Shown: positions 1-11,664, counted from the stretch's first letter. The stretch: 60,000 bases of DNA from Cryptomeria japonica (GCF_030272615.1 NC_081412.1:23530432-23590431); one strand, 5' to 3'. The notes: generated from the letters alone by a model not told the origin. Program-made: numbers and translations.

Positions 1-568
1 GTGGCTGTGGCTGTGGCTATCTTTGGCTTGTGTTTCTGTTTGCTGGCGCTGGTGCTTGTATCTGTGCCTCCTGCAACTCGAACTCCAGATGGTAAAACCC
101 TAACGGTCTTGTCCATGTTTGTCTGCAACTTTGCTCGCCAATGGCGTTTGTCGGCTGAGTGCATTCCTTGTAGTTTGCCTCTCCTTAACGTGCCAGCTGA
201 GATATGGCTAATCGTAGAACCGTTACACCACTTCCCCTTCCCTGCAGCAATGGTTGCGGATATACCAAGAATCCCTTCTTCCTCGGGACTGTCGCCTTTT
301 CCTTTAGGCCGAAGGCCGTGTGTGCGTGGCTTTGTGCGTGTTTGTGCGACTGTGTCTTATTTGTGCTGGGCGGTGTTGTCTTTGTGCTGGGCGGCGGTGT
401 TTGTGCGGGGTTTCCACTGCACGGTGGTCCCACCGTGGCCCTTTTTTTTTTTTCCTTTTCAATTTTTAAATTTTCTATATTTTTTTTTTCAATTTTTAAA
501 TTTTTTTATTCAATTTTCTATTTTTTTTTCAATTATTTTTTTTCCCCGAGGACTTGCTGGTGTGGTTG
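1..568. other. Flank downstream of the gypsy pol gene
   Basis: This stretch lies downstream of the minus-strand integrase stop. It holds a strongly pyrimidine-rich run at about 439-545, which is purine-rich on the element's coding strand and could include its polypurine tract. The G/T-rich sequence at 1-430 does not visibly match the LTR at 6639-7440, so I infer that the second LTR lies left of the window or is too diverged to see. Open frames across 1-872 follow the base skew and show no domain. Confidence 0.4.
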
Positions 569-1795
569 TCACTTGTGGTACGGTTTCAATTTGGAGTCGT
601 TCACAGCCTCGGGCACCTGTTTTCCGTCCAATGTTGTCAGCCGGATGGCCCCGTTGGCCGCGACTTCGCGAATTAGGAAGGGTCCTAGCCATCTCACCTT
701 AAACTTCCCCGGTTTGATCTCGTTTTTCCCGTTGTATTTCAAAACTAGCTGTCCCGGGGTGAATCTTACCCATTTTAGATGTTTGTCATGCCATACTTTT
801 CTTTTGGTTTGTGCGGCCTCCGTGGCCCACTGTGCCACAATTCGATGCTCGTCCAGCTTGTTCAAGTTGTAAAGCCTCTCCCGCAAGCTTTCCATGTCTC
901 CGAGTCTATTTTCAATTGCTATTCGCAGACTCGACACCATGAATTCGACAGGCACCCCTGCTTCCTGACCATACATCAGTTGAAATGGAGTTTGACCGGT
1001 GGTCACTTTGTAAGTCGTTCTGTAGGCTGTGGTCACTTTGTAAGTCGTTCTGTAGGCCCATAATACGAAGGTTAACTTCTCCTCCCAGTCTTCCTTTTCT
1101 ACCCCGCAGGACTTGTAGATTACCGACACCAATATTTTATTAGTGGCCTCGGCCTGCCCATTCGCGCGTGGGTAATACGGGCTCGATAATGAGTGGAAAA
1201 TCTTAAACTCTGTGGTCAATAGCCATATGACATGATTCACAAAGTGGCCCCCTTGGTCACTTGTCAACTGAATAGGTATGCCATATCGTGTAATAATTTG
1301 TTCATAGATAAATTTAGCCGTGCTTACTGCAGAGTTATCCGAGAGAGCCCTTGCCTCCACCCACTTAGTCAAGTATTCTGTCATGACAACAATGTAACAG
1401 CACCGTCGTGTATGGCTAGCCTTAAGAGGCCCTACAAAGTCGAGTCCCCATTGTTCGAAGAGTTCCTGTGCGTGTGAAGGGTTGAGGGGCATGAAGTCCC
1501 GCTTCAAAGGTTTGCCCACCCATTGGCAAGTGTCGTACCCCACGACCCACTCCCTGGCGTCGTTGTGTATGGTTGGCCACCACAGCCCTGCCAGCAACAA
1601 CTAGCGGGCCGTAGTGTCCGGGCCCATATGTCCGCTTGCGGGTCCTTCGTGTGCTTCCCTCAATACAATGGGGACTTCCTCCTCCATGACACAACGCCTT
1701 AGTACTTGGTCTGGTCCCATTTTGTAGAGTAAGCCATTGATCAGTGAAAAGGTCCTGCTCCTTCGTACTAGCTTCCTCCGTTCCCCTAGGGGCAT
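569..1795 (-). pseudogene. gypsy integrase (one in-frame stop)
   Basis: This is the integrase that would insert element cDNA into host DNA. The zinc-binding N-terminal part (1601-1795, with HEG and SGHMG) is cut from the core by an in-frame TAG at 1601-1603; the remaining 343 codons are open. The core shows the D,D,E residues in order: GLDFVGPL, TSDQGGHF and YPRANGQAEATN. The C-terminal region keeps KVRWLGPFLI and ends near KLKPYH, as usual for gypsy integrases. A 30-bp tandem duplication (1001-1030 and 1031-1057) repeats the residues AYRTTYKVTT just before GQTPFQLMYG. It follows RNase H and is the last domain of the polyprotein. Confidence 0.9.
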
Positions 1796-1927
1796 GTCCT
1801 CCGAGAATCGGGACGTCGACAGGTACTCTCCAATCTTCTTGTACCACGAAGGGAGAACAACTATTTGGAATAAGTGTGCATTCGGAAAATCATCATTTAC
1901 TCCCTCTAGAGGTTCCTCCGACTTGAT

Positions 1928-3240
1928 CTAGGACAGCTGATCGGCTATGACATGGCTTCGCCCTGGTCTTACCACAATTGTAAACGTGAACTCCTGTAGT
2001 AGCAATATCCAACGACTTATCCTCCCTTGGATAATAGGCTTGTTTACCAAGTACATTTGTGCCTGGTGGTCTATGTAAAATGTGAATGGTGTAGTGAGTA
2101 GGTAATGTCGGAATTTCTGTATGGCGTAGACCAGGCTGAGGGCTTCGCGTTCTGTGGTACTGTAGTTCTTTTCAGCCTTGGAGAGCAACCTGCTCGCAAA
2201 ATAAATTGGATGGTCCAACCTGTGTCCTACCTAGGCTAGTGTCGCCTCGATGGCATAATTTGAAGCATCCACGTGAACGTGGAATTCCTTATCCCAGTTC
2301 GGGTATGCCAGTATGGGTGCTCCCATCAATCTCGTTTTTAGCTCTTCAAATGCGTCACTCTGCGGCTTTGTCCATATGTATGGCTCCCCTTTCCGTGTCA
2401 ATCTATCCAATGGGTGGGACACCTCAGCGAAGTTCTTGATGAACCTCCTGTAGTACCCTACATGACCAAGGAAAGACTTTACCCCAGTGACGTTTGTAGG
2501 AGCTTCCATTTCTACTATGACCTGAATCTTGTCAGGGTTCGTTTTCAATCCTTCTTTGCACACAATGTGTTCAAGCAATCTTCCCTGTGGTACCATGAAT
2601 CTACATTTCTTCGGATTAAGGGCCAACCGTGCCCTTCAACATCTCTCTAGGCACTCCTCGAGGGCTTTTAGGTGGATGTCCTGTCCGTTGTAAATAGACC
2701 AATCGTCCAGGAAGGCTTTGAAGTTCCCTACGGACATCTTGTCGAAGATGTGCAAGACGATGCGCTGAAAGGTTGCCGGTGCATTACATAGGCCGAAGGG
2801 CATTCGGTTGTAGGCATACACCCCGTCCTCCACCACGAAGGTCGTTTTCAACTTATCCTCCTCGGCGATGGATATCTGGTTGTACCCAGAGAACCCATCC
2901 ATGAAGGAATAGATTTCATGTCCACCCACTTCTGTGAGGATGCTGTCGGTGAAGGGTATGGGAAATGGGTCTTTAATAGTAACAGTGTTCAAACACCGGA
3001 AGTCTACACAGATCCGGATTTGATTGGCCTCTTTCTTGAGGGAAATCACAATGGGAGACACCCATTCGCTTGTTTGCACTTTGAAGATTATGCCCGCTTC
3101 CAACATCCGCTCAATTTCGTCATTCACCCGTGCAGCATATTTTTTGTTCATACGGTAAGGCCACTTCCTTATTGGTTGGGCTCCTGGTACCAATGTTATG
3201 CGGTGTACACATAGTTCTCGGGGCACGCCTTTTAGGTCCT
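1928..3240 (-). pseudogene. gypsy reverse transcriptase and RNase H
   Basis: RT copies the element RNA into DNA and RNase H removes the template strand. RT begins near PRELCVHRITLVPGAQPIRK (3226 downwards), has the fingers/palm motif IRICVDFRCLN, then MPFGLCNAPATFQR, and the catalytic FLDDWSIY, a variant of the common YxDD. The connection LGHVGYYRRFI leads to the RNase H part with HVDASNYAI, REALSLVYAIQKFRHY and FYIDHQA. Stops or frame changes occur at about 2220-2230 and 2627-2636, so no single intact frame spans the unit. The length and domain order are normal for the family. Confidence 0.92.
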
Positions 3241-3756
3241 TGTACGTCCATGCAAAACGTCCTTGTATTCGAGGAAAATTTTGAAGGTTGCGGCCTTCAC
3301 CACTGGATTCCAGTCATCTTCGACAAGGGTGATCTTGGGGTCACTCGTCCCCCCAAGATTTGTCTCCTTCAAATTGGCTTCCTGATATTTAATAGGTTCG
3401 CCCTTCGGGAACTGGTGTGCGGGAGTGTCATTCGCAGAGGCCTCCCCTTCCTTGTACTCTCCGTATTCTGGAGGAAATAAATCTGGTTCTTCGTCAATAC
3501 TCAATACATTGCATGAGGGTGTAAACAATTCATAATCTCCCATTTGCCAGTGGAAGAGGCCATTCAAGGAGTCCCCATCATCCCTCGAGCATGCTTCCAG
3601 TTCTAACACCCCTCCATCACTGGGCTCCATGTGGCGTCCGTCTCCATCCTCACCCAACTGGTCTCCCTCAGATTCCGAGTCGGAGGAGGATGCTAACTCC
3701 TCGCTCACCATCTGTGTACGAAGAGCGATCACATACTTCCTCCCCACGTTTTCCAA
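3232..3756 (-). pseudogene. gypsy protease-RT linker
   Basis: This acidic, serine-rich segment of about 174 codons lies between protease and RT, with runs such as SSSDSESEGDQ and EEPDLFPPEYGEYKEGE. Its C-terminal FKIFLEYKDVL corresponds to the conserved stretch just before gypsy RT, but the frame is then lost and RT resumes at about 3226 in another frame. I infer a small indel there. No catalytic motif is visible; it is the spacer of the polyprotein. Confidence 0.7.
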
Positions 3757-3774
3757 GGAAAGCGTATTCTGCTT

Positions 3775-4203
3775 CTAGTTATGATTAACCTTTGCTGCAA
3801 TGAGCCACCCACGTCTGAGAATGGCGTCGTACCCTTTCTGCTTCAGTTGAATCACTACAAACTGTAGCACGAATGGCTGTGTGCCAATCATCACCCGCTG
3901 GCCCATGAGGGTACTGAGGGGTTTAATCCCGTGTTGACCTGCCCCTAGCAGGTTGATCGTGGGAGGCCACAACGTAGGCTTTCCCATTTTTTTCCATGTC
4001 TCTTCTAGGAGCACATTTACTCCTGACCCTCCGTCCACAATGGTGTCCATCAAGGTAGTCCCTAGGATGCCCATTTCTACCATCGCCGGTTGGCGTCCGT
4101 TGTTGACTACTAACAACATAGGGTCGATCGTGGGGCTTACGACCTCCCTCATTTTCACTTGTGTGGGTACGGAGTTTAAGATAGCCGTTTTCAATTGCGG
4201 CAT
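3775..4203 (-). CDS. gypsy aspartic protease
   Basis: This retropepsin-like protease of about 142 residues would cut the Gag-Pol polyprotein inside the particle. The active-site region reads MDTIVDGGSGVNVLLEETW, the variant typical of several plant gypsy lineages in which DGGSG replaces the classical DTGA. The hydrophobic flap and the GYDAILRRGWL motif follow at the expected distance. It starts 5 bases downstream of the gag stop, so it is probably one polyprotein with gag through readthrough or frame change, or the separation is degenerative. Confidence 0.82.
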   Translation of the reverse strand: MPQLKTAILNSVPTQVKMREVVSPTIDPMLLVVNNGRQPAMVEMGILGTTLMDTIVDGGSGVNVLLEETWKKMGKPTLWPPTINLLGAGQHGIKPLSTLMGQRVMIGTQPFVLQFVVIQLKQKGYDAILRRGWLIAAKVNHN

Positions 4204-4207
4204 GGTT

Positions 4208-6040
4208 TCAAGGAGTTGTGGTCTCGTGGCTGATTTGTCCTTGTGCTGCCATTTCCTTTGTGATCTCGTCCCTTGCTTCTCGCACTCTCTCGGTCTCCGT
4301 GTGAGGATCTGGGTATGCAGCCTTTTTGGCCTGTGCCCTTGTGATTGCCAACACTTCTGCCTTCGTAGGTTCGATGTTCAAAAGGTTTACTCCTGGCTTC
4401 GGGCAATTTGCGTGCTCATGGTCGCCTGGCCCACACCATCGGCAGAGGTGATGAGGGGTGGCTTCCTTCGTGCAATCCCGGGCGAAGTGCCCCCACTTAT
4501 TGCAGGCCCTACATTGGATCATTGGTCGGCCCTTGGCGTCATACTGGACACGGCTTCGGTTATTGTTATTGTTGTTATTCCTTCCGCCGTCGCGTCTGTT
4601 GTCCCGGTAACCTCTAGATGATGCTGTTGTGTTGGTTTGTTGGGCCGTACCCGCTGGTGCGGATGTTGTGGCCTGCTCAGTGAAAAACACTTGCGTGTTT
4701 CGGGTCTTCATATTGTATGGGCACTCCTTGATGGAGTGTCCCATTACTTGGCAAATTTTGCAAAAGGCCTTCTTCGAGCATGTACCCTTCGCATGTCCTT
4801 CCTCCTTGCAGTCCGTGGACCACACGTCTCCTTCGGTCCGGCTAGTAGAGCCTTTCATTGCTTTAAATTCCCTCATCATAAGCTCCATGTCCCTCTGTAG
4901 GGCGGTCACTTTCTTTTTTGACACCTCGTTACCACTCTCATCAGAGGAAGAGTCATTTTCCTCGGAGGACTTCCCCTTTTTCTTGGACGTTTTGTATTCA
5001 CTTTCTAAGTCCATAGCCCTATTGTATGCATCATCATATGATGAAGGAGGGACTATCTTCATTTTCTTCTTCAAATTGGGTTTTAGGCCTTCTACGAACC
5101 ACCTCTTCTTGAGTTCATCGGTCGGTTGACTCTCCATTTTCCCAATTAGCTCCTTCAGGTGCCTTCCGTAGACATGAACTAATTCCTTTTGTCCTTGTTT
5201 CGTACTATATATCTCTGCCACTATTTCATTATCATACCAGAGTAGGTGAAACTCCTTCTCAAAGGCTTTCCGCAGTGTGTCCCATGTGGCCACTATAGTT
5301 TTATCAATATCCGAGTACTAGTCGATGGCAACTCCGCGTAATGACATTGGGAATTGCGTCGTCCATTCGTCCTCGTTCGTGACATCATTGGCCGTCCATA
5401 TGGTTTCGCAGGTTCTGCAGTGTCTTACGGGATCCTCCTTCCTGTCGCCGGTGAATTTCGGCAGCTTCTGCCTATTGGCCATTGATGGGGGTCGTGTCCC
5501 CAGAGGTGGCTGTGTTTGTCGTGCACGCACGCCACTCCCTCCTGCGCCGGTGGTGTTTCCTGTTTGAGTAAATGGGGGTACGGTGTTTTGTACTTGCGTG
5601 CTTGGTGTGATGGGTCCCAAGAGGGGGTCCTGTCTGCCATGTGCTTGTGTCTCCTCCGCACCTACGGTCGTACGGTTGCCCTCTCCCCCGTTCTCACCCT
5701 CGTCCTCTGTTCTCTCCCTTCAGTGATCCTCCGTGCGTGGCATAAGGGATAAGTTCCTGAATTGGTCCCGGGTCTCTTCGACCAGATTTCTTCGTAGCCT
5801 AGTTTCCTCCAAAAACTCTTCGTGGCTTCTCACCCTATGGTGTTTTGGCGAAGCGTAGAAATCTCTTTCGGCTTCTGCACCCCCCGTGACACCTCCTTAG
5901 TTCCCTTTGGGCAACCCTTCGACAGGTCGTCCTTTGGCAAGTTGCCTCAGCCTCCGTCCACGTTCTACTTGTTGTTCCAGAATCAAGGCCCTCTGTGCGG
6001 CCTCCCACTCCTCACTTTGTGCCTTCTTATTTTTGTCCAT
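4208..6040 (-). pseudogene. gypsy gag with three zinc knuckles
   Basis: Reading from an ATG at 6040 gives one frame of about 611 codons broken only by in-frame stops near 5900, 5720 and 5294-5317. The N-terminal part is charged and helical (QSEEWEAAQRALILEQQVER). The middle has the capsid-like gag region with FEKEFHLLWYDNE and KELIGKMESQP. The C-terminal third has three CCHC-type knuckles: CKICQVMGHSIKEC, CRACNKWGHFARDC and CRWCGPGDHEHANC, preceded by a run of asparagines. Gag would package the element RNA. The extension above 5620 rests on frame continuity and composition. Confidence 0.85.
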
Positions 6041-6206
6041 ATTTAATAAGTTGGGCATTAATTCCCGTGCATCTTCATAAATAGCAACAACACATAAAAA
6101 TAGAACACTTCTTTATTAATTCATCCCGTCGGATACAATTTGTGTCAATAGTACGACACCATTATTATAATATAGAATGTTCTTTATTCCTCCTGGAGGT
6201 TCAGGT

Positions 6207-6599
6207 TCAATTTCCCCTTGGCCTCATGCCATCACGCTCCGCTTCCCAGCGACGACTGTTTTCTTCGTACTGTTGGAGGACTTGTTGGCATCGCTCCTCA
6301 TGGGCAATCTCCTCCAGGCGAGTTCGTTGTGCCAGTGATGCCTGTGCAAGCAACCGGGGTAGGTGGTTCATCAACCGATTCGCTGCAGGGCTAACTTCCA
6401 GTGCGGTCCACACGACACTTGCTGGGACATCAGCCTCAGTGGCCTCTCTTTGGATATAGGTCTCGATGACCACTCGAAGAAGGATTGAGAATTCCCTCGT
6501 TGCAATGTCTTCTCCGTCGTAGAGCTTTGTTTTGCGCGTCGTCGGCCTCTGGGTTAATCTCACCAACGGGTAGGCCCATTGTGTCCATACGCCATCCAC
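6207..6599 (-). CDS. Short ORF between primer site and gag, unknown
   Basis: This 130-codon open frame starts 22 bases after the primer site and stops 167 bases before the gag ATG. I do not recognise the protein. It is helical and charged, with LEEIAHEERCQQVLQQYEEN and a final RRWEAERDGMRPRGN suggesting a coiled coil near the C-terminus. It is undamaged while gag carries three stops. It could be an extra leader protein, or a displaced N-terminal part of gag separated by a mutation; the sequence alone does not decide. Confidence 0.45.
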   Translation of the reverse strand: MDGVWTQWAYPLVRLTQRPTTRKTKLYDGEDIATREFSILLRVVIETYIQREATEADVPASVVWTALEVSPAANRLMNHLPRLLAQASLAQRTRLEEIAHEERCQQVLQQYEENSRRWEAERDGMRPRGN

Positions 6600-6620
6600 T
6601 CCTTCCTTTCTCGAGTATGT

Positions 6621-6636
6621 CTAGGCAACGGCGCTA
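6621..6636 (-). other. Primer binding site, tRNA-Asp-like
   Basis: On the minus strand this reads TAGCGCCGTTGCCTAG, close to TGGCGCCGTTGCCGGG, the complement of the 3' end of plant tRNA-Asp (known). Three mismatches are visible. It sits two bases inside the LTR end at 6639, as a retrotransposon primer site should. Confidence 0.7.
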
Positions 6637-6638
6637 GA

Positions 6639-7440
6639 TGGTTGCCACATACAGGTAAACGATTAAATGCAGAAAATAAATGCACAGAACATAATGAGAA
6701 TATATTAAAGAACCAGTCCTTGTATTAATTCAACAGTCCATGTACATCAGGTGCTTATAGCATCACACCCAGATACGACTATCATGATCCTACTAAGAAG
6801 GAAAGGTATGCAATATATAATACCCGAAGGGGCACGACCAACCGTTGCGTCCAACTGCCCTTCGGGAAGATTAATTGACTGCCGTAACCCATAATTACCG
6901 ACGACAACATAACATAATGATTATTCCCGACAACAGCCTTCTCTGTGCCTCCCGTCATGCCTCCCATCGTGCCTCCTCGATGTCGTCGCGCCTCCCGTCA
7001 CGCCTCCTTTGTGCCGTCGCGCCGTCGTAGGAATGGGTTTTTGGTTTTCACTGTGCGTCGAAGGAAAGGTGCTTGCTGTTTTCACTACGTTTTTTAACTT
7101 CGCTTTAGGGTTTAAAAAACCCCTTGAAATTTGTGCGTGACGTGGATCCGTGAAAAAAACCCCATGGAATCGCCACGTCTACAGCAGATGCGTCGGGATT
7201 TGTGACTCAAAAAGCGGATTCGTTTCAGGAGGAAAAAATCGAAACGTTGTCCGAATCCACAGGGATTCCAGGTTGAATCCAAATCGGATACGTATCGTAC
7301 CCGGATTTGGGGGAAAAAAGTGACGTACTGGTACCTTAGTCTTTTACTGTTCAATCCAAGAGGTCCACCCAAGGGGACTTTCCATCTAGATAATAATCCT
7401 GTTCACTGGTACTGCTCCCATTGCTGCTAACTGGTTCTGG
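6639..7440 (-). repeat. gypsy 5' LTR (inner edge clear, outer edge approximate)
   Basis: The inner edge is set by the primer site; on the plus strand the LTR begins TGGTTGCC, giving ...CA as its 3' end on the coding strand. A TATA-like stretch (ATATATAAT on the plus strand) at about 6811-6820 would serve the minus strand. The outer edge is not certain; the LINE fragment begins by 7464. Only one LTR of this element is seen. Confidence 0.5.
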
Positions 7441-7463
7441 TACTGCCTTTCAATCTTCTTTCC

Positions 7464-9585
7464 TTAATTAATCTCGTTCATGAAAGTTTCCAATGCATTG
7501 ACGAAGGGCTTTCTTTCAATGTTAAATTTGGACCAAGTGTAACAATGTGAGAGTTTAGATGTGAAGACCCTAGTTGTCCTGTCCTCAACGAACCTCTCAA
7601 AATTCCTTTTTGCAAGTCTCATAACAATGGAAACCTGCAAATCAACATTGTGAAAAATGAGTCTCCTTAGAGACCCAGTAAGTAGCCTAACCTTTCCTTG
7701 ATACTTTTCCTCATTTCTAATATTCCAATTAATCCAAAGAATTTCACAAGATGAGAGGGACCAAAATAAATTACTGCCCTTTCTTAAACCTTTAATTTGA
7801 CCAACCACAACATCATTATAAGCAAAATCAGTAGAGAAGTTAATCCCAAACAAATTCCAGATTTCCTTAGCAATAATGCAATAAGAAAAGATATGCCTAG
7901 TAGAATCAACAACCCTACAGATGTTACAAATATCAATATCATGCTGATTATTCTTAAAAGGAAGTCTATGGAGAATAAAGTGTTGGGAACAATGCAACAA
8001 ACTGAAGGGGGGGGGGGGGTGAATCAGTTTGCTCAAAAACTTATTGCAACTTAAACCACATATCAGATTTGATAATTAATAGTTGAAGCATGAAACAATA
8101 CAACATCAATAACACACATAACACCAAGATTTTTGACGTGGAAAACCCGGTTAAGGCAAAAACCACGGTGGGAACCTACCCACAATGAGATAAGACCGTG
8201 TTAGGAGTAAGTGAAATATTACAATGGGGAATGCACATGTATTCACGCACACTGCATAGAGCTCACTGCTCAAAATACAAACCCAAAAGGGCTACAACCC
8301 TTAGGGAAGGCTCACTGCCTTACAGGAAGTCTCACTGACTTACAAAAAAATTTGGATTACATCTGGAGAATCATGAATTGATGAAATAGCATCTCAACAT
8401 GCTTGAGTACAGTTCCGGTTAAGCTCACTGTCTAATCTTCTCTCCAACACACTTTTCACACAACTTCACATAACTTCACTGCTATTGGATGATTAATACA
8501 TTATTCGCTCATAGCATGATACATCTAAATGATTATTACATTCATTTATACAAGTCATCAACCTGTATTTGAAGGTCGGCTCAACACACGCTACATATTA
8601 CAAAAATATAATCACATGCTACAATAATGCATGCGGATCAAAACGAGGTTGGCTAAGACATAGTCTGGACCTAAACAACCACCGCAAATATGAAACACCT
8701 CCAAGAATTATGTCTCGATCATCCGCAACATGCTACAATATCATGAATGTCGCATAACACGAAGAACATCACCGAACACGGGAAATCTTCAATAACGCAC
8801 ACAACAATCAATGCGGACCACCAATATGCATAGCACACGATCTAGAAACATTCACAAGCAACGTGAATTACACCACAACAACTGCAACAACTCGGATTAC
8901 TACAATCATCAACATCTCTCTATCAGAGCTCAAGAACACCAACACAACTGACTGTCAAACTTAAAGATTTGCTTGTGGATTTCCAAATCATGAACCAATG
9001 GAACTGAGGACACACATCAACATCCAAAATACATCCCACACATCCGCAACTAAGATATTTCAATTTCGGAGCAATACACACGGATATACCAAAACCTATC
9101 GACACTGAACAACTGAAATATCAACCGCAGTACCGGACCTCATAACTCGATCAAATCTCCATGCAGACCTTTGAAACTTCTGCTGAATAAACTAGAGATA
9201 CTTATCACATAACCCATTAATCCGCATCAGCTCATCTACAACACACAGGCTAAACCAACTCATTTAATTTGACTACAACACTGAAACACACAGAGGAATA
9301 TGTTGACATCAATGACAACACATCATTCAATCAACCAATATCCAACAATCTCTAACATAAAGAGCCACTTGAAGCCATTCTTTTTAGGAGCAATGTCACT
9401 ACCCCAAAGCCGAGTAAATACTTTCTACCAATCATTATTACTACAATCCACCTGCCACACAAAATTAACATGCATAATCAAATCATAATTGTAGCATAAA
9501 GCATCATAGACCATTTTAGCCTTGGTCCTCATGAGTGGATTACCATCTACCCAGGTGAAAGATCGGTATTTGTTTGCATCCTCAG
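7464..9585 (-). mobile_element. LINE (non-LTR) fragment, split by a solo LTR
   Basis: The pieces at 7464-7980 and 9358-9585 join into one minus-strand coding stretch from the C-terminal end of a plant LINE ORF2. The upstream piece contains RSFTWVDGNPLMRTKAKM and WGSDIAPKKNGFKWLF; the downstream piece continues with HRLPFKNNQHDIDICNICRV and STRHIFSYCIIAKEIWN. The CxxC...H...C pattern is the zinc-binding domain that follows the RT in plant LINEs. One in-frame stop lies near 9425. The RT itself is absent because the next element begins at 9586. The poly(A) tail end was not recognised. Confidence 0.82.
7981..9357 (-). repeat. Solo LTR, copia-like, TSD TAAAG
   Basis: This 1,377-bp LTR starts TGTTGGGAACA and ends CTCTAACA on the plus strand, with TAAAG immediately on both sides (7976-7980 and 9358-9362). 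Removing it rejoins the LINE coding sequence, so both ends are confirmed. Near the left end lies a G-run followed by GTGAATCAGTTT, then ACGTGGAAAACCCGG, both features of the 3' part of plant copia LTRs, which gives the minus orientation. A TATA-like TATAAATG on the minus strand sits at about 8546-8556. No internal region or second LTR is present. Confidence 0.85.
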
Positions 9586-11413
9586 TGAGAAGCACACAGG
9601 AAACACTGAGAGAGGGAGGTGGGGGAGGGGGGTGAATCAGTGTTTCATATTTTTTAGTACTTAAACAAACTCCATGAAACCATTTAACATATAGATATGA
9701 AAATGCTAGCTTAACACAAAACGAGAACACAATATTTTTCTCGTGGAAAACCCTTTTGGGTAAAAAAAAAAAACCACAACAGAAGAGTTTCTTATTAATC
9801 AGCAAATGGGCATTAACCCAATCAATACATCAGTGAGCTTCAACTCATGATGACTGAAGCACCAACTATGATGACTGAAGCACCAACTTTAGCTGACAAA
9901 GGCACGAATCTTAGCTTGAGCTCCAACTCCTTTTTTGAAAAAAAAAACACCAACTTCTACAGGCTAAGGCACCAACCTTAGTTCAAAACAGATTCAAAGA
10001 ACTTTTAGAGAACTTCAAAAGGCAGAAACTGAAAAATACCAGACCAAGGTTACTTAATGATCCTTAATTCATAACCACTGCCCAGTTCCTTTTTATCGAA
10101 TTACTAAGGCACTGCTGGTTCAACCTGATATGCACCTCTGTGAATCACACAACTTCACAACAACACCAGTCCATAAAAAATGACTCAATCAAAGGTAAAA
10201 ACCCAGCTCACATCCAAACTTGTACACTTCAGCAGCTCCAAAAATCATCACAAATCACGCACAGCTGCAAAAGTATTCCTAAAATTATCCGAACCCTTTT
10301 TAATGCACCAAAGGTAAAACACCACGACAGCATACCCCAACTATATGTATTTCAACTCTTAGCTTTTCAAGGAAAAGCGATGCCAAACTTTTCACACCCA
10401 CGCTCTGGCAGAAGTAAATTTTTTAACGCACTGCAATCAGAAAGCTCATGACTCCTTAAAAAATTACGATACATTGAATCCATTTAAAAAAAAAAAATTC
10501 GACTTTACCACACCTACTGGAGAATAAAAAACCTCACAATTTAAATCCACCTCAGTATACTCAACACGACCTTTTTAAAAAAAAAATATATCAATCAATT
10601 CACCACAATTCCCATTTAATGAAAATTTCTGAATTCGTATTTTTTGTATCTTCTCACATCTGAAGCAAAAACAAAACCTTTTTAACTGATATCCCTCCAA
10701 CATCCAGAAATTTAACGCATAACTCCCAGCATTAAAAAAATGACTCTTCTAGAAAAAAACGTATATTTAAATCCATCCACCTCCTCTGACATTGCTAAGA
10801 AAAAAATTATATCTATGAAGATTCGATTCCAACTCCTCATGCCGTCGCCTTTTTTTAAAAGTCGATTCCATCCACCTTAAACACAATATCAAGCAAATAT
10901 GTGATTTTGGAATGATATACCAGCCAGCAAAAACAATGAAGACGGTTATAAATATTCTGCAGGCACAATGTGGCTAGAAAAACGTCTTCTATCCACATAA
11001 AAATAGTCATATTCATCACTAAAAAAAAATTTGCTGCTGGAAAGTTCGTAGACTTCATGAATTAAATTGTGGCCTTTACATAGCTAGTGCACATTCTGGA
11101 TAAGTAACGACAGCTTTAAAAATATTTCCTCCTTATATGTTGCCCCCAATCTGCCACAAAAATCTTTCTTTTGACAATTCAAGGCTGACATGGCATGTGG
11201 AAAATTCAACTCATGACATGGCATAAAAATCTGATTTGTCATAGTTGGAGGACAATTAAGTAGTTGACAAGATCCAAGCAAGCTCACACACTGCTGATGC
11301 AGATACACAAGTAGGTCAAGCTGGTCAAGCTCCTCAAGTAGGTTAAGCTTAAATCTTGACAAGAGAAAAACTTCAACTTAAAACTCTGACATCAATGACG
11401 AAAAACTTCAACA
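9586..11413 (-). repeat. copia 3' LTR
   Basis: On the plus strand the LTR starts TGAGAAGCACACAGG and ends AAACTTCAACA directly beside the polypurine tract. The left part has the G-run and GTGAATCAGTG signature, then CTCGTGGAAAACCC. Near the right end lies GACATCAATGACG, the usual start region of these LTRs (CGTCATTGATGTC on the coding strand). Length 1,828 bp. Its interior is AT-rich with short A-runs and no gene. Confidence 0.7.
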
Positions 11414-11428
11414 ATCTCCCCCTTTTTT
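11414..11428 (-). other. Polypurine tract of the copia element
   Basis: The coding strand reads an A-run followed by GGGGGAGAT, directly abutting the LTR end at 11413. This is where plus-strand DNA synthesis would be primed, and it fixes the LTR boundary. Confidence 0.7.
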
Positions 11429-11664
11429 GTCATTGATGGCAACAACATCTCCATTTGGAGACAAAGAACAATACTTCTCCCCCTGAGATCCTGCTCACCC
11501 TTTGACATCAATGACTGATATCAATCTGCAATCAACCAAAGATTGATACAAATTTATAATCAAACCCGCAAACACTAAACAGGGGCATAAAATAATACAA
11601 TGAATACTCCTCCTGAGTAATACAACCCTTCAATGATGGAGTGAAACCACTCCTAACTGCTGTC

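Larger units (their letters stand above)
569..7440 (-). mobile_element. Ty3/gypsy LTR retrotransposon, partial and decayed
   Basis: Read on the minus strand the order is LTR (7440-6639), primer binding site, short ORF, gag, protease, linker, reverse transcriptase, RNase H, integrase. That order (integrase last) defines Ty3/gypsy. The tRNA-Asp-like primer site and the long gag with several zinc knuckles suggest a non-chromovirus lineage (Tat/Athila-like), but I cannot place it firmly. In-frame stops in gag and integrase and a frame change before the RT show it is inactive. The second LTR is not in the window. It lies in the intron left of the host exon at 13560, antisense to the host gene. The right edge is approximate. 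Confidence 0.88.

Noticed and set aside
1-872. Open frames of 222-233 codons on the plus strand
   Set aside because: They run through a T-rich tract and over the antisense of the integrase; the protein text is low-complexity phenylalanine and shows no domain.
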